A stretch of 64,000 nt of DNA, taken from positions 62,001-126,000 of the forward strand of contig NZ_AULS01000009.1 of NCBI RefSeq assembly GCF_000422405.1, written 5' to 3'. Positions 26,163-35,718 of this stretch are shown here, one piece after another. A model generated the notes under the pieces. It ran no database searches. It was not told the DNA's origin and was given only the letters and a program-made list of their open reading frames with translations. The stretch's first letter is position 1; each line of letters begins with the position of its first letter. Source of the stretch: Microbacterium luticocti DSM 19459 (GTDB taxonomy: Bacteria; Actinomycetota; Actinomycetes; Actinomycetales; Microbacteriaceae). The translations under genes were made by a program, and so were the position numbers.

Positions 26163-26278
26163 CCGGGGACTTGTCCCCCGGGGCGGGAGGTCCGGCGTCC
26201 CCACACCCGACCCCCGCCCATGGGGGTCCGGGTCCGGACCCCCCGATGTGCCCGCCCCGAGACTGGGGGGTGGGGCGG
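26163..26278 (-). promoter_or_regulatory. three consecutive GC-rich hairpins between two genes
   Basis: Within the spacer between the WecG-like and ligase genes there are three stems. CCGCCCC/GGGGCGG at 26252-26278 has a loop that on the transcribed strand reads ACCCCCCAGTCTC. A 10-bp stem GGGGGTCCGG/CCGGACCCCC lies at 26222-26243, and CCGGGGAC/GTCCCC at 26163-26181 next to the ligase start. They could attenuate or process the mRNA. The C-rich loop recalls actinobacterial 6C RNAs, but the match is loose. Confidence 0.5.
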
Positions 26279-26286
26279 ACACACCG

Positions 26287-27162
26287 TCATGTGGACGGCC
26301 CGCGCTCGCTGGGGGAGGCGCCTGACGCCCGCACGGCCAGATAGGCGGGCGGTCCCTCGACGAGGTACCGCCGTGCGAGACGACGAGGCTCGAGCGCGAG
26401 CCGCCACAACCACTCCGCGTGCGCGGCGGCCACCCACCGCGGCGCGTGTGACATCCGTCCTGCCAGAAAATCGACCACCGCCCCGAACGCGAACAGCCCC
26501 CGGGCGCCGGTGAGTGCGCCGTACTCGGCGATCCAGCGTTCCTGCCGGGGCTTGCCCAGGCACACCAGCACGGCGTTCGCGCGCGCGGCACGCACGTCGG
26601 CGGCGAGGTCGTGGCATCCCGCCGCCGACTCGAGCTGGGCGCGAGGTGGGGTCCAGTGGCCGGCGAAGCGCAGCCCGGGCCAGCCGGCGGCGAGCCGCTC
26701 GCGCAACGGGCCGGTCACCTCGGCGCCGCCGCCCACGACCCCGAGCGACAGTCCGGCGACCGCCAGGTCGTCGAGGATGCCGGTGATGATGTCGCTGCCG
26801 GCCAGCCGCGGATACGCGGTGCCGGTCATGCGGCGCGCCTGCGCGGCGACCGGGGCACCGTCGATGAGGTCGAGCCAGCGCACCGGCCCGGCACCGTCGA
26901 ACCGGTCGGCGGTGTGCGCGAAGTGGTGCACGTGGTCGAGGTTGACCGAGCACACGCCCAGCGGTGGGCCGTCGACGTCGTGCATGGCGCGGGCGATGAC
27001 GCGGCGGGCACCCCGCTCGTCGACCAGATGCACCGGGGTGCCGCCGATGAGGATGCGCGGCAGCTCGTCGAGAGCCGCCGGGTCGGACCGTGGCGCCGGG
27101 GGAGCGGGCAGTGGGTGGCGCCGGTGGTACAGCGGGTTGCGGGTGATCGTCGTGCGCGACAT
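26287..27162 (-). CDS. WecG/TagA family glycosyltransferase (GT26)
   Basis: 291 residues. The family pattern is present: SVNLDHVHHF and LDLIDGAPVA near the N-terminal third, GVVGGGAEVTGPL in the middle, and CLGKPRQERWI with FGAVVDFLAG towards the end. TagA/WecG enzymes add the second sugar to an undecaprenyl-linked primer on the cytoplasmic side of the membrane. It directly follows the initiating sugar transferase (TGATG overlap at 27162), consistent with second-step function. Confidence 0.85.
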   Translation of the reverse strand: MSRTTITRNPLYHRRHPLPAPPAPRSDPAALDELPRILIGGTPVHLVDERGARRVIARAMHDVDGPPLGVCSVNLDHVHHFAHTADRFDGAGPVRWLDLIDGAPVAAQARRMTGTAYPRLAGSDIITGILDDLAVAGLSLGVVGGGAEVTGPLRERLAAGWPGLRFAGHWTPPRAQLESAAGCHDLAADVRAARANAVLVCLGKPRQERWIAEYGALTGARGLFAFGAVVDFLAGRMSHAPRWVAAAHAEWLWRLALEPRRLARRYLVEGPPAYLAVRASGASPSERGPST

Positions 27163-28634
27163 CAGTACGCCCCCCTCGGACGGACCATGGCGGCGGCCGT
27201 ACGGGCGATGATCGTCAGGTCGGTCGCCAGCGACCAGTTCTCGACGTACTGCAGGTCCAGCCGCACGCTCTGCTCCCACGACAGGTCGCTGCGGCCCGAG
27301 ATCTGCCAGAGCCCGGTGATGCCCGGCTGCACGTACAGCCGACGGAACACGTCCGGGTCGTACGCGGCCACCTCGTCGGGCAGCGGCGGCCGCGGCCCCA
27401 CGACGCTCATGTCGCCGCGCAGCACGTTCCAGAACTGCGGCAGCTCGTCGAGCGAGAACCGGCGCAGCACCGCACCCACGCGGGTGATGCGCGGGTCGTC
27501 CCTGAGCTTGAACAGGGGGCCGGCGCCCTCGTTGCGTTCGAGCAGCCGCGTCCGGTCACGCTCGGCATCGGCCGTCATGGTGCGGAACTTCAGGATGTCG
27601 AACGCCACGCCGTCACGCCCGATGCGCTTCTGGCGGAAGAACACCCCGCCCGGGCTGTCGAGGGTGATGCACAGGGCGATCACCGGCGTGAGCAGTGCGA
27701 CCGGTACCAGCGCGATCGCGGCGACGACCACGTCGAGCACGCGCTTGGCGCGCCGGGTCGACCGGTCGTAGGTCGGCAGGGCCACGTGGGTGAGGGCCAG
27801 CGAATGTGTGCGGTCGAAGTCGATGCGCTTGCGGTCGACGTCGGCCAGGCGGGTGGCCAGCACCAGGTCGGCCGCCGCGCCCTCGAGGCTCCACCGCAGC
27901 CGGCGCAACCGCTCGGCGTCGTCGATGCCGCCGGCCACGATCACCGTGTCCACGCTCAGGCGCCGGGCCAGGTCGGCGACCGCCCCGGTTCCCCCCAGCA
28001 CCGCCAGGCGGTGGCCGTCGACCACCAGCTCGGCACCGGCGCCGTCGACGGCGACGCCGACGATCTTGAAGGCGAACCGGGCATCGGCATGCAGGGCACG
28101 CACGGTGTCGGCGACGCACCCGGCAGGCCCGGTGACCAGTGCCCGCGGGGCCAGTGCCGCATCCTGACGGGTGTGCTCGACGAGCACCCGCACGGCGCGG
28201 GTGGCCAGCAGCAGGGCCACGCCCACCGGCACGGTGACCAGCAGGTGCGGGCGCAACAGCGGCTCCGGCGTGAACTGCTGCGCCACCGCCAACACGGCGA
28301 TGCCGATGATCGTGGCGTGCACGATCGGGACGGTCTCGAACCGTTCACCCGCTCCCCGCCGGTGGGCACGCCCGCGCAACAGGACGAGCGCGCCCCACCA
28401 GGCGGCGCAGGCGAGCACCGCCGCCACAAGCCGACCGTCCGGCGGCATCGCCGCCGGGTCGGTCGTCGACACGAACGCCGCCGCACCGGCCGCGCATGCG
28501 ATGACGACGGCATCCGTCGCCCCCATGCCGACACGGTGTCGACGCTCCCGCGTCAGCCGCTGTGCGAGCAACGGCATCGTGCGAGGGGCGCCGGCGGCGC
28601 TCGATCCGTTCAGGTCGAGCGCCGCGGAGCTCAT
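27162..28634 (-). CDS. undecaprenyl-phosphate sugar-1-phosphate transferase
   Basis: 490 residues from the ATG at 28634. Four to five N-terminal helices and a nucleotide-binding-like region precede the catalytic bacterial sugar-transferase domain (about 290-490) with RRAKRVLDVVVAAIALVP, FFRQKRIGRDG, LKFRTM and DELPQFWNVLRGDMSVVGPRP. It starts repeat-unit synthesis by placing a sugar-phosphate on undecaprenyl phosphate. Its start overlaps the stop of a 25-codon upstream frame (ATGA 28631-28634). A longer in-frame TTG start at 28724 would lie inside the TTGGGGA motif and is unlikely. Confidence 0.85.
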   Translation of the reverse strand: MSSAALDLNGSSAAGAPRTMPLLAQRLTRERRHRVGMGATDAVVIACAAGAAAFVSTTDPAAMPPDGRLVAAVLACAAWWGALVLLRGRAHRRGAGERFETVPIVHATIIGIAVLAVAQQFTPEPLLRPHLLVTVPVGVALLLATRAVRVLVEHTRQDAALAPRALVTGPAGCVADTVRALHADARFAFKIVGVAVDGAGAELVVDGHRLAVLGGTGAVADLARRLSVDTVIVAGGIDDAERLRRLRWSLEGAAADLVLATRLADVDRKRIDFDRTHSLALTHVALPTYDRSTRRAKRVLDVVVAAIALVPVALLTPVIALCITLDSPGGVFFRQKRIGRDGVAFDILKFRTMTADAERDRTRLLERNEGAGPLFKLRDDPRITRVGAVLRRFSLDELPQFWNVLRGDMSVVGPRPPLPDEVAAYDPDVFRRLYVQPGITGLWQISGRSDLSWEQSVRLDLQYVENWSLATDLTIIARTAAAMVRPRGAY

Positions 28635-28708
28635 CTGTGCGCCCTGCGACCTGTCGTGCGGCTGATGCGTGCGCGAACGCGCGAAACGACGAAGCGTCTC
28701 TTGAACAT
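28631..28708 (-). CDS. 25-codon arginine-rich leader peptide before the sugar transferase
   Basis: An ATG at 28708 opens a 25-residue frame starting MFKRRFVVSRV and ending GRRAHR, with nine arginines. Its TGA overlaps the sugar-transferase ATG. It is preceded by GGGGAACTGGGGAC, which supplies both the leader motif and a possible ribosome site. Coupled translation through this frame would control the entry enzyme of the pathway. It is too short to name by homology, and expression is inferred only from the overlap. Confidence 0.45.
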   Translation of the reverse strand: MFKRRFVVSRVRARISRTTGRRAHR

Positions 28709-29216
28709 GTCCCCAGTTCCCCAAGCAGCGGATATCCGCCGATCATCGCGGAACTCGCGTCCCGCGTCCCCAACGATCAGTCAGAGACCCCCACACCGAC
28801 TCCCAATAATCGGGTGGTTTCCGTCCCGAAGACCCCGACGAGCGAGGTCCACACCGTCCGAAGACAGCTGACTTTGGTGCAGTATGGCACATCCTGCGCG
28901 CGGGCGGTAGCCCCAAAAGTGATCATCTCGGCGTCCGATGCGTCATGTGTCGTCGGATAAGATGAAGTGCCCGCAGTCCTCGGCTGTCCCAAGCAGCGCA
29001 TGACCTGGACCGACCCCAACCGGTTCCCGTCAGAGAGCGTGGGCAGGGGTCCTTGTGAGTCCGGTCCGTCCCCGACGGCTCTTCTCCAAGGACCCCGCTT
29101 CTTCTTCGGGCGTCGGCTCGTGCTCCAACCCGTGGTCATACCTCCGGCGCGGGCGCAGGCCCGCGGCATCCGTTTGTTCAGTTCCCTCGCAATCGGCGCT
29201 CCGTAGCATTGAGCCC
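28709..29216. promoter_or_regulatory. 508-bp divergent intergenic region, sugar transferase / glmS
   Basis: No gene larger than the leader peptide is seen. On the minus strand TGTGCCATACT (28891-28881) matches the promoter-like 11-mer of two other polysaccharide units. Between it and the leader peptide are TTGGGGA at 28773-28767 and 28724-28718 and CTGGGGA at 28716-28710, which implies a long 5' leader. On the plus strand the glmS -10 TAGCAT lies at 29204. Base composition drops in AT-richer patches around 28780-28970, as expected for regulatory DNA. Confidence 0.5.
29204..29209 (+). promoter_or_regulatory. -10 box of glmS, leaderless arrangement
   Basis: TAGCAT fits TANNNT and ends 7 nt before the ATG at 29217. 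No Shine-Dalgarno sequence and no room for a glmS ribozyme are present. Confidence 0.55.
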
Positions 29217-31070
<1,854 letters not shown>

Positions 31071-31588
31071 TCCGACCGGCCGGACCGGCGTGCGACTGCC
31101 GGGGGCCGGCGTGCGACTGCCCGGTGCCGGGCTCGGCAGGGTCGGTAACGGGCTCCGCAGGGTCATGGGGACGACCGGCGTCGGGTTCGCGCGGCCGTGG
31201 AGACTCGTCGGTCTCGGTCTTGCGCGGCCATGGAGACTCGCCGGCCACGGTTCCGTGCGGGGACGGCGCGCGACTGCCCGGTAACGCGCTCCGCAGGGTC
31301 ATCGGGCACGGGCTCTGCAAGGTCATGGGAGCCGGCCCGCGTCACGCTCGCGCGACCGTGGAGGCTCGCCGGTCGCGGTCTCGCGCTGCAGCGGAGACCC
31401 GCCGGTCACGGTCCCGTGCGGCCGTGCGCGCTCGCATCGGTCTCGGTCCCGCGCGGCCGTGGAGACTCACCGGTTGCGGTCTCGCGCGGCCGTGCACGCC
31501 CGCATCGGTCTCGCCGCGCGCGCCGGGTGCGTGGCATCCCGGCACGTAAGATCGAGGATGCCGCGGCCGCGGCGCGAGGGGAGTCCGG
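31071..31588 (+). repeat. degenerate ~32-bp repeat array between glmS and acpS
   Basis: This 518-bp gap has no credible gene. From about 31180 to 31540 it repeats a 31-33-bp unit around GCGCGGCCGTGGAGACTC and its variants, in about seven diverged copies. Bases 31090-31310 also contain two copies of GGTAACG(G/C)GCTCCGCAGGG. A TAAGAT near 31547 may be the acpS promoter. Confidence 0.6.
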
Positions 31589-32185
31589 ATGATCGTGGGC
31601 ACCGGGGTCGACCTGGTCGACATCGCGCGGTTCGAGTGCACCCTCGCACGCACTCCGCGGTTGCTCACGCGCCTGTTCGCGCCGGGCGAGCGCCCGCTCG
31701 CCGCCCGCTCGCTCGCCGCCCGGTACGCCGCGAAGGAGGCGCTGATCAAGGCGCTCGGCGGCTCGGACGGCGTGCATTGGACCGAGATCGAGATCGTGTC
31801 GGACCCCGAGGGCAAGCCGGGCTTCACCCTGTGCGGGACGACGTCCGACGTCGTCGCCTCGCGCGGCATCGACATCCTGCACCTGTCGATGTCGCACGAT
31901 GCCGGCCTGGCGATCGCCTACGTGGTCGCCGAGGCGACGGGTGCGGCAGGCGCGGGTGCCGTGAATGCTGCGGCTGCCGTGAATGCCGACGGTGCCGTGA
32001 ATCCCGCGGATGCCGCGGGTGCGGCGGATGCCGCCGGCGCCGCCGGCACAATGGCGGACCGCCCCGGCGCGGCCGCCGCGGCTGGCACGGCTTCACAGGG
32101 TTCGGAGGATGTCGCGAACCTCGGACGATCTGAACGGAATGCTCCGGACTTCGCGCGATCCTCCGACGTCGGGAGGCACGCATGA
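31589..32185 (+). CDS. acpS: holo-[acyl-carrier-protein] synthase with C-terminal extension
   Basis: 198 residues; the enzyme core of about 115 residues is normal: IVGTGVDLVDIARFE (metal Asp) and AARYAAKEALIKALGG, ending near HLSMSHDAGLAIAYVVAE. It transfers phosphopantetheine from CoA to ACP. About 75 extra residues follow: an Ala/Gly-rich stretch, then GSEDVANLGRSERN and onward, encoded by a palindromic repeat element (32094-32170). RBS GAGGGGAG; the stop overlaps alr (ATGA). The tail is unlikely to be needed for catalysis. Confidence 0.88.
   Translation: MIVGTGVDLVDIARFECTLARTPRLLTRLFAPGERPLAARSLAARYAAKEALIKALGGSDGVHWTEIEIVSDPEGKPGFTLCGTTSDVVASRGIDILHLSMSHDAGLAIAYVVAEATGAAGAGAVNAAAAVNADGAVNPADAAGAADAAGAAGTMADRPGAAAAAGTASQGSEDVANLGRSERNAPDFARSSDVGRHA
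32094..32170 (+). repeat. palindromic element, copy A (in acpS coding sequence)
   Basis: Begins CACAGGGTTCGGAGGAT and ends GCGATCCTCCGACGTC. The arms are inverted copies. It is the same family as the copies at 35483, 48761, 48956, 50021 and 50217. Here it is read in frame as the AcpS C-terminus and stops 12 bp before the alr start. Confidence 0.8.
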
Positions 32186-33306
32186 GCCGGCTCGCACCCG
32201 GCGTGCTGCGCGAAGCGGTCATCGACACCGCCGCGATCACCGCGAATGTGCGGCACCTGCGCCGGATGCTCGGAGTCGAGGTGATGGCCGTCGTCAAGGC
32301 CGACGGGTACGGGCACGGCGCCGTGCGCTCGGCCGCCGCCGCGCTCGCCGGCGGGGCGTCGCGGCTGGGCGTCACCGACATCGACGAGGCGCTGCAGTTG
32401 CGTCGCGGCGGCATCGACGCTCCCATCCTCGCGTGGCTGCACGCACCCGGGACGGCGTTCGACGAGGCGGCCGCCCACGGCATCGAGCTCGGCATCTCGA
32501 ACATGGACCAACTGCAGCGCGCGGCGGCTGCGGCATCCGCCGACCGGCCCGTCACCGTGCACCTCAAGCTCGAGACCGGGCTCGGGCGCAACGGCATCGC
32601 ACCCGCCGACGCGCCGGCCGTCCTCGCCGAGGCCGCGCGGCTCGAACGCATCGGCCGGCTGCGCGTGCAGGGCCTCTTCAGCCATCTGTCGAACACCTCG
32701 CACGCCGACGACCTCGCCGCGCTGGCGCGGTTCCGTGAGGGGATGGCCGCGGCATCCGCCGCCGGACTGGCGCCGCGCCTGCACCACATCGCCGCGACCG
32801 CGGCCGCCATCGACCTGCCCGACACCCGTCTGGACTGTGTGCGCCTCGGCATCGGCGTCTACGGACTGTCGCCGTTCGACGACCGCACCTCGGCCGACCT
32901 CGGCCTGCGGCCCGCGATGACGGTGCGCGCCGCGGTCGCCGCGGTGCGGCGCGTGCCCGCCGGGCAGGGCGTGTCGTACGGCTACACCTACCGCACCGCG
33001 CGCGAGACCACCCTCGCGCTCGTGCCGATCGGATACGCCGACGGCGTGCCGCGGCAGGCGTCGGGCGCGGGCCCGGTCGTGATCCGGGGGCGGCGGTTCC
33101 GGGTATCGGGCCGCATCGCGATGGACCAGTTCATCGTCGACGTCGGCGACACTCCGGTCGAGATCGGCGACGAGGCGGTGCTGTTCGGCGACGCCACGCT
33201 CGGTGTGCCGGGGGCCGAAGAGTGGGCGGATGCCGCGGGCACCATCAACTACGAGATCGTCACCCGGATCGGACCGCGCGTGCCGCGCCGCGAGGCGGCG
33301 TCGTGA
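32182..33306 (+). CDS. alr: alanine racemase
   Basis: 374 residues, normal length. The PLP lysine is Lys39 in VMAVVKADGYGHGA; the second-domain tyrosine motif GYTYRTARE and RIAMDQFIVDVG are present. It interconverts L- and D-alanine for peptidoglycan. Start by ATGA overlap with acpS, the common actinobacterial order. Confidence 0.95.
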   Translation: MSRLAPGVLREAVIDTAAITANVRHLRRMLGVEVMAVVKADGYGHGAVRSAAAALAGGASRLGVTDIDEALQLRRGGIDAPILAWLHAPGTAFDEAAAHGIELGISNMDQLQRAAAAASADRPVTVHLKLETGLGRNGIAPADAPAVLAEAARLERIGRLRVQGLFSHLSNTSHADDLAALARFREGMAAASAAGLAPRLHHIAATAAAIDLPDTRLDCVRLGIGVYGLSPFDDRTSADLGLRPAMTVRAAVAAVRRVPAGQGVSYGYTYRTARETTLALVPIGYADGVPRQASGAGPVVIRGRRFRVSGRIAMDQFIVDVGDTPVEIGDEAVLFGDATLGVPGAEEWADAAGTINYEIVTRIGPRVPRREAAS

Positions 33307-33375
33307 GTCGCGCCGGTCGCGGTGTGGGCGGCTCTGGGCTCGGCGTGAGCGTCGCCGGGGCTCTGGGCCGGCGCG

Positions 33376-33461
33376 TGCAGAACTCCTCCGATCCGGTGCC
33401 CGGAGCGCGGGATCGAGGCGTTTTCGCGCATCGCGCATGCGATGTGGAGGAGTTTCGTGCA
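33376..33461. repeat. 86-bp palindromic element, alr-tsaE spacer
   Basis: The left arm TGCAGAACTCCTCC and right arm GGAGGAGTTTCGTGCA are inverted. Size and layout resemble the CACAGGGTTCGGAGGATC family, but the arm sequence differs. It occupies the only gap (214 bp) in this gene cluster. Confidence 0.65.
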
Positions 33462-33520
33462 CCGAGGGTGCCCAGTGAGCGGCCCGGAGGGCGCACGGTG
33501 AGCGGCCGGGAGGGACGGAC

Positions 33521-34027
33521 GTGAGCGGCCTGGACACCCTGGCCGGGCGGCACGAGGTCGCGTCGGCGTCTGACATGGAGCGACTGGGCCGCACGATGGG
33601 CGGGATGCTGTCGGCCGGGGACCTCGTCGTGCTCACGGGCCCGCTCGGGGCGGGCAAGACCACACTGACCCGCGGCATCGCCGAGGGGCTCGGGGTGCGC
33701 GGCCCGGTGCAGAGCCCCACGTTCGTGATCGCGCGGACCCACCCGTCGCTCGTGGGCGGTGCGCCGCTCGTACACGTCGACGCGTACCGGCTGGGATCGG
33801 CCGCCGAGCTGGACGACCTCGACATCGACGTGGACGGCTCGGTCGTCGTGGTCGAGTGGGGCCGCGGCATGGCCGAGGGTCTGCGCGAGCTCTGGTGGGA
33901 GGTCGAGATCGAGCGGGCCACCGGTGGGCACGGCGCAGACTCGGCGTGTGCGCTGCCGGACTGGGATCCCGAGGATCAGGACGCGCCCGACCCGCGGACC
34001 GTGACGATCACCCGCCACGGGGCATGA
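33521..34027 (+). CDS. tsaE: tRNA t6A biosynthesis ATPase TsaE
   Basis: 168 residues. The Walker A motif GPLGAGKTT is at 40-48, then SPTFVIA and LVHVDAYRL, the TsaE signature. It hydrolyses ATP for the TsaB-TsaD complex that makes threonylcarbamoyl-adenosine in tRNA. GTG start behind GGGAGGGACGG. tsaB follows after 60 nt under its own -10 box. Confidence 0.92.
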   Translation: MSGLDTLAGRHEVASASDMERLGRTMGGMLSAGDLVVLTGPLGAGKTTLTRGIAEGLGVRGPVQSPTFVIARTHPSLVGGAPLVHVDAYRLGSAAELDDLDIDVDGSVVVVEWGRGMAEGLRELWWEVEIERATGGHGADSACALPDWDPEDQDAPDPRTVTITRHGA

Positions 34028-34074
34028 CCCGAGCCGACGGTCCGGCCCGCGCCCGAGGCTGCGGCGCCGCCGAC

Positions 34075-34080
34075 TACCCT
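34075..34080 (+). promoter_or_regulatory. -10 box of tsaB, leaderless arrangement
   Basis: TACCCT ends exactly 7 nt before the GTG start at 34088, so the message would begin at the start codon although the gene lies inside an apparent operon. Confidence 0.5.
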
Positions 34081-34087
34081 GTCATGT

Positions 34088-34735
34088 GTGATCCTCGGCA
34101 TCGACACCTCGCTCGGCACCAGCGTCGCGATCATCGATGACGACGGTGTGATCCGTGCGCAGGCCGACAGCACCGACCCGCTCGGCCACGCCGAGGTCGT
34201 CGGAACCCTCCTGCAGCAGGTGTGTGCCGAGGTGCCCGAATCCGACGAGCTGACCTGTGTCGCTGCGGGCATGGGCCCGGGCCTGTTCACCGGGCTGCGG
34301 ATCGGCATCGCCGCGGCGCGGGCGTTCGCTCTGGGCCGCGGCATCCCGGTCGTCTCGGTCGTCAGCCACGACGCGATCGCGCTCGAGACGCTGCTGCACG
34401 ACGCGCTCACGCAGACGACGGATGCCACCCGGTTCGCGGTGGTCACCGACGCGCGCCGCCGCGAGGACGCATACTCGGTGTACGACGGGCTCGACGACGA
34501 CGGCCTGCCCGTCCGCGTCACAGGACCCGCCCTCGCCCCGCGCGACGAGATCGACGAGGTGCTGGCCGGTCTCGGCGCCCGCCGGCACGACGCGCGTACG
34601 GCCTCGGCCGCGATGCTCGCGCTCGTCGCCGCGCGCGCACGGGCGGCCGGCCGCGAGATCGGACCCCGTGACGCCCTGTACCTGCGCTCGCCGGATGTCG
34701 CCGTGCCGTCCGCACCCAAGCGGGTCGCCTCATGA
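34088..34735 (+). CDS. tsaB: tRNA t6A biosynthesis protein TsaB
   Basis: 215 residues. It starts ILGIDTSLGTSVAIID, an ASKHA-fold phosphate-1 strand, and has GMGPGLFTGLRIGIAAARAFA, the TsaB signature. It is the non-catalytic partner of TsaD and binds TsaE. The stop overlaps rimI (ATGA at 34732). Confidence 0.93.
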   Translation: MILGIDTSLGTSVAIIDDDGVIRAQADSTDPLGHAEVVGTLLQQVCAEVPESDELTCVAAGMGPGLFTGLRIGIAAARAFALGRGIPVVSVVSHDAIALETLLHDALTQTTDATRFAVVTDARRREDAYSVYDGLDDDGLPVRVTGPALAPRDEIDEVLAGLGARRHDARTASAAMLALVAARARAAGREIGPRDALYLRSPDVAVPSAPKRVAS

Positions 34736-35718
34736 CCGCCGGCGAGCCGAGGTCCGCAAGCATGCCCGACAGCGGCATCGACGACCAGGCTGCTGCACGG
34801 ATGCCCGACAGCGACGCGGGCGAGGCGAGCTCCGCGACAGCGCCCAGCAACGACGCCGCCGATCCGGTGGTCGCACGGATGCCCGACCCCCACGAGCGTG
34901 CCCGCCTGCGCGCCGCCACGCCCGACGATCTCGACGCGATCATGGCACTCGAGCACGCGTCGTTCCCCACCGACGCCTGGAGCGAGCGCATGATGCGCGA
35001 CGAGCTCGCGTCGCCGCACGGCCACTACTTCGTCGTCGACCATGCCGGTGAACTCGTCGGATACGCCGGCCTGCGGGCCGTGTCAGGCTCCCGCGACGGC
35101 GACATCCAGACGATCGCGGTGGCCGAGGCATCCCGTGGCCGCGGCTGGGGGCGGATGCTCGTGACCGCGCTCATGGACGAGGCCGCGCGCCGCGGGGTGC
35201 GCGACCTGTTCCTCGAGGTGCGTGCCGACAACTCGGTGGCGCAGGCCCTGTACACCTCCGAGGGGTTCCGCGAGGTCGGGCGCCGCCCGCGCTATTACCA
35301 GCCCGACGACGTCGACGCGATCGTCATGCAGGCCGACCTGCGCGCACGCGCCGAAGCCGCGCGTTTCGTTGCCACGGTGGGGTCTGCGGGGTCTGCGGCC
35401 TCGGCGAGTCCCGCGGTTCCCCCGGACCTGGCGAGTTCTGCGGCCTCGGCGGGTCCCGCGGCCTCCGCGGCCCCCGACGACGCACAGGGTTCGGAGGACC
35501 CCGCGAACCTCGGACGATCCGGGCAGAATGATCCGCACATGGCGCGATCGTCCGAAGCCTGTGAGGTGCGGGATGCCACGGATCCCGGGAACCTCGGACG
35601 GTCCGGGCAGAAGGATCCGAACATGGCGCGATCCTCCGAAGTCTGTGGGGTGCGGGATGCCACGGACCGCGCGCCGCGGCCCGCAGGCGCACAGACGGAG
35701 GTGACGGGCGATGCGTGA
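34732..35718 (+). CDS. rimI: GNAT N-acetyltransferase RimI with long extensions
   Basis: 328 residues, about twice the usual length. The GNAT core (about 58-200) has [35 protein letters not shown] (acetyl-CoA loop) and [19 protein letters not shown]. It would acetylate the N-terminus of ribosomal protein S18 or other proteins. The N-terminal 57 residues repeat MPDSxxDD-type units. The C-terminal 130 residues are low complexity plus 1.8 copies of the translated palindromic element ([21 protein letters not shown]). The stop overlaps tsaD by 8 nt. Confidence 0.85.
   Translation: MTAGEPRSASMPDSGIDDQAAARMPDSDAGEASSATAPSNDAADPVVARMPDPHERARLRAATPDDLDAIMALEHASFPTDAWSERMMRDELASPHGHYFVVDHAGELVGYAGLRAVSGSRDGDIQTIAVAEASRGRGWGRMLVTALMDEAARRGVRDLFLEVRADNSVAQALYTSEGFREVGRRPRYYQPDDVDAIVMQADLRARAEAARFVATVGSAGSAASASPAVPPDLASSAASAGPAASAAPDDAQGSEDPANLGRSGQNDPHMARSSEACEVRDATDPGNLGRSGQKDPNMARSSEVCGVRDATDRAPRPAGAQTEVTGDA
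35483..35646 (+). repeat. palindromic element, copies B and B' (in rimI coding sequence)
   Basis: Copy B (35483-35563) is complete: CACAGGGTTCGGAGGACC to TCGTCCGAAGCCTGTG. A second copy (about 35585-35646) lacks the left arm but keeps AACCTCGGACGGTCCGGGCA and the right arm ATCCTCCGAAGTCTGTG. Both are translated in the same frame as copy A in acpS. Confidence 0.8.

Noticed and set aside
26163..26278. 6C RNA
   Set aside because: Only one loop holds six cytosines; the paired-hairpin layout of that RNA is not met convincingly, so it is listed as a structured spacer only.
28634..28724. TTG start at 28724 for the sugar transferase
   Set aside because: It would use the TTG of the TTGGGGA leader motif and lacks a ribosome site; the ATG at 28634 overlapping the leader-peptide stop is better.
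29100..29216. glmS ribozyme/riboswitch upstream of glmS
   Set aside because: The -10 box is 7 nt from the start codon, leaving no leader, and no ribozyme core is visible.
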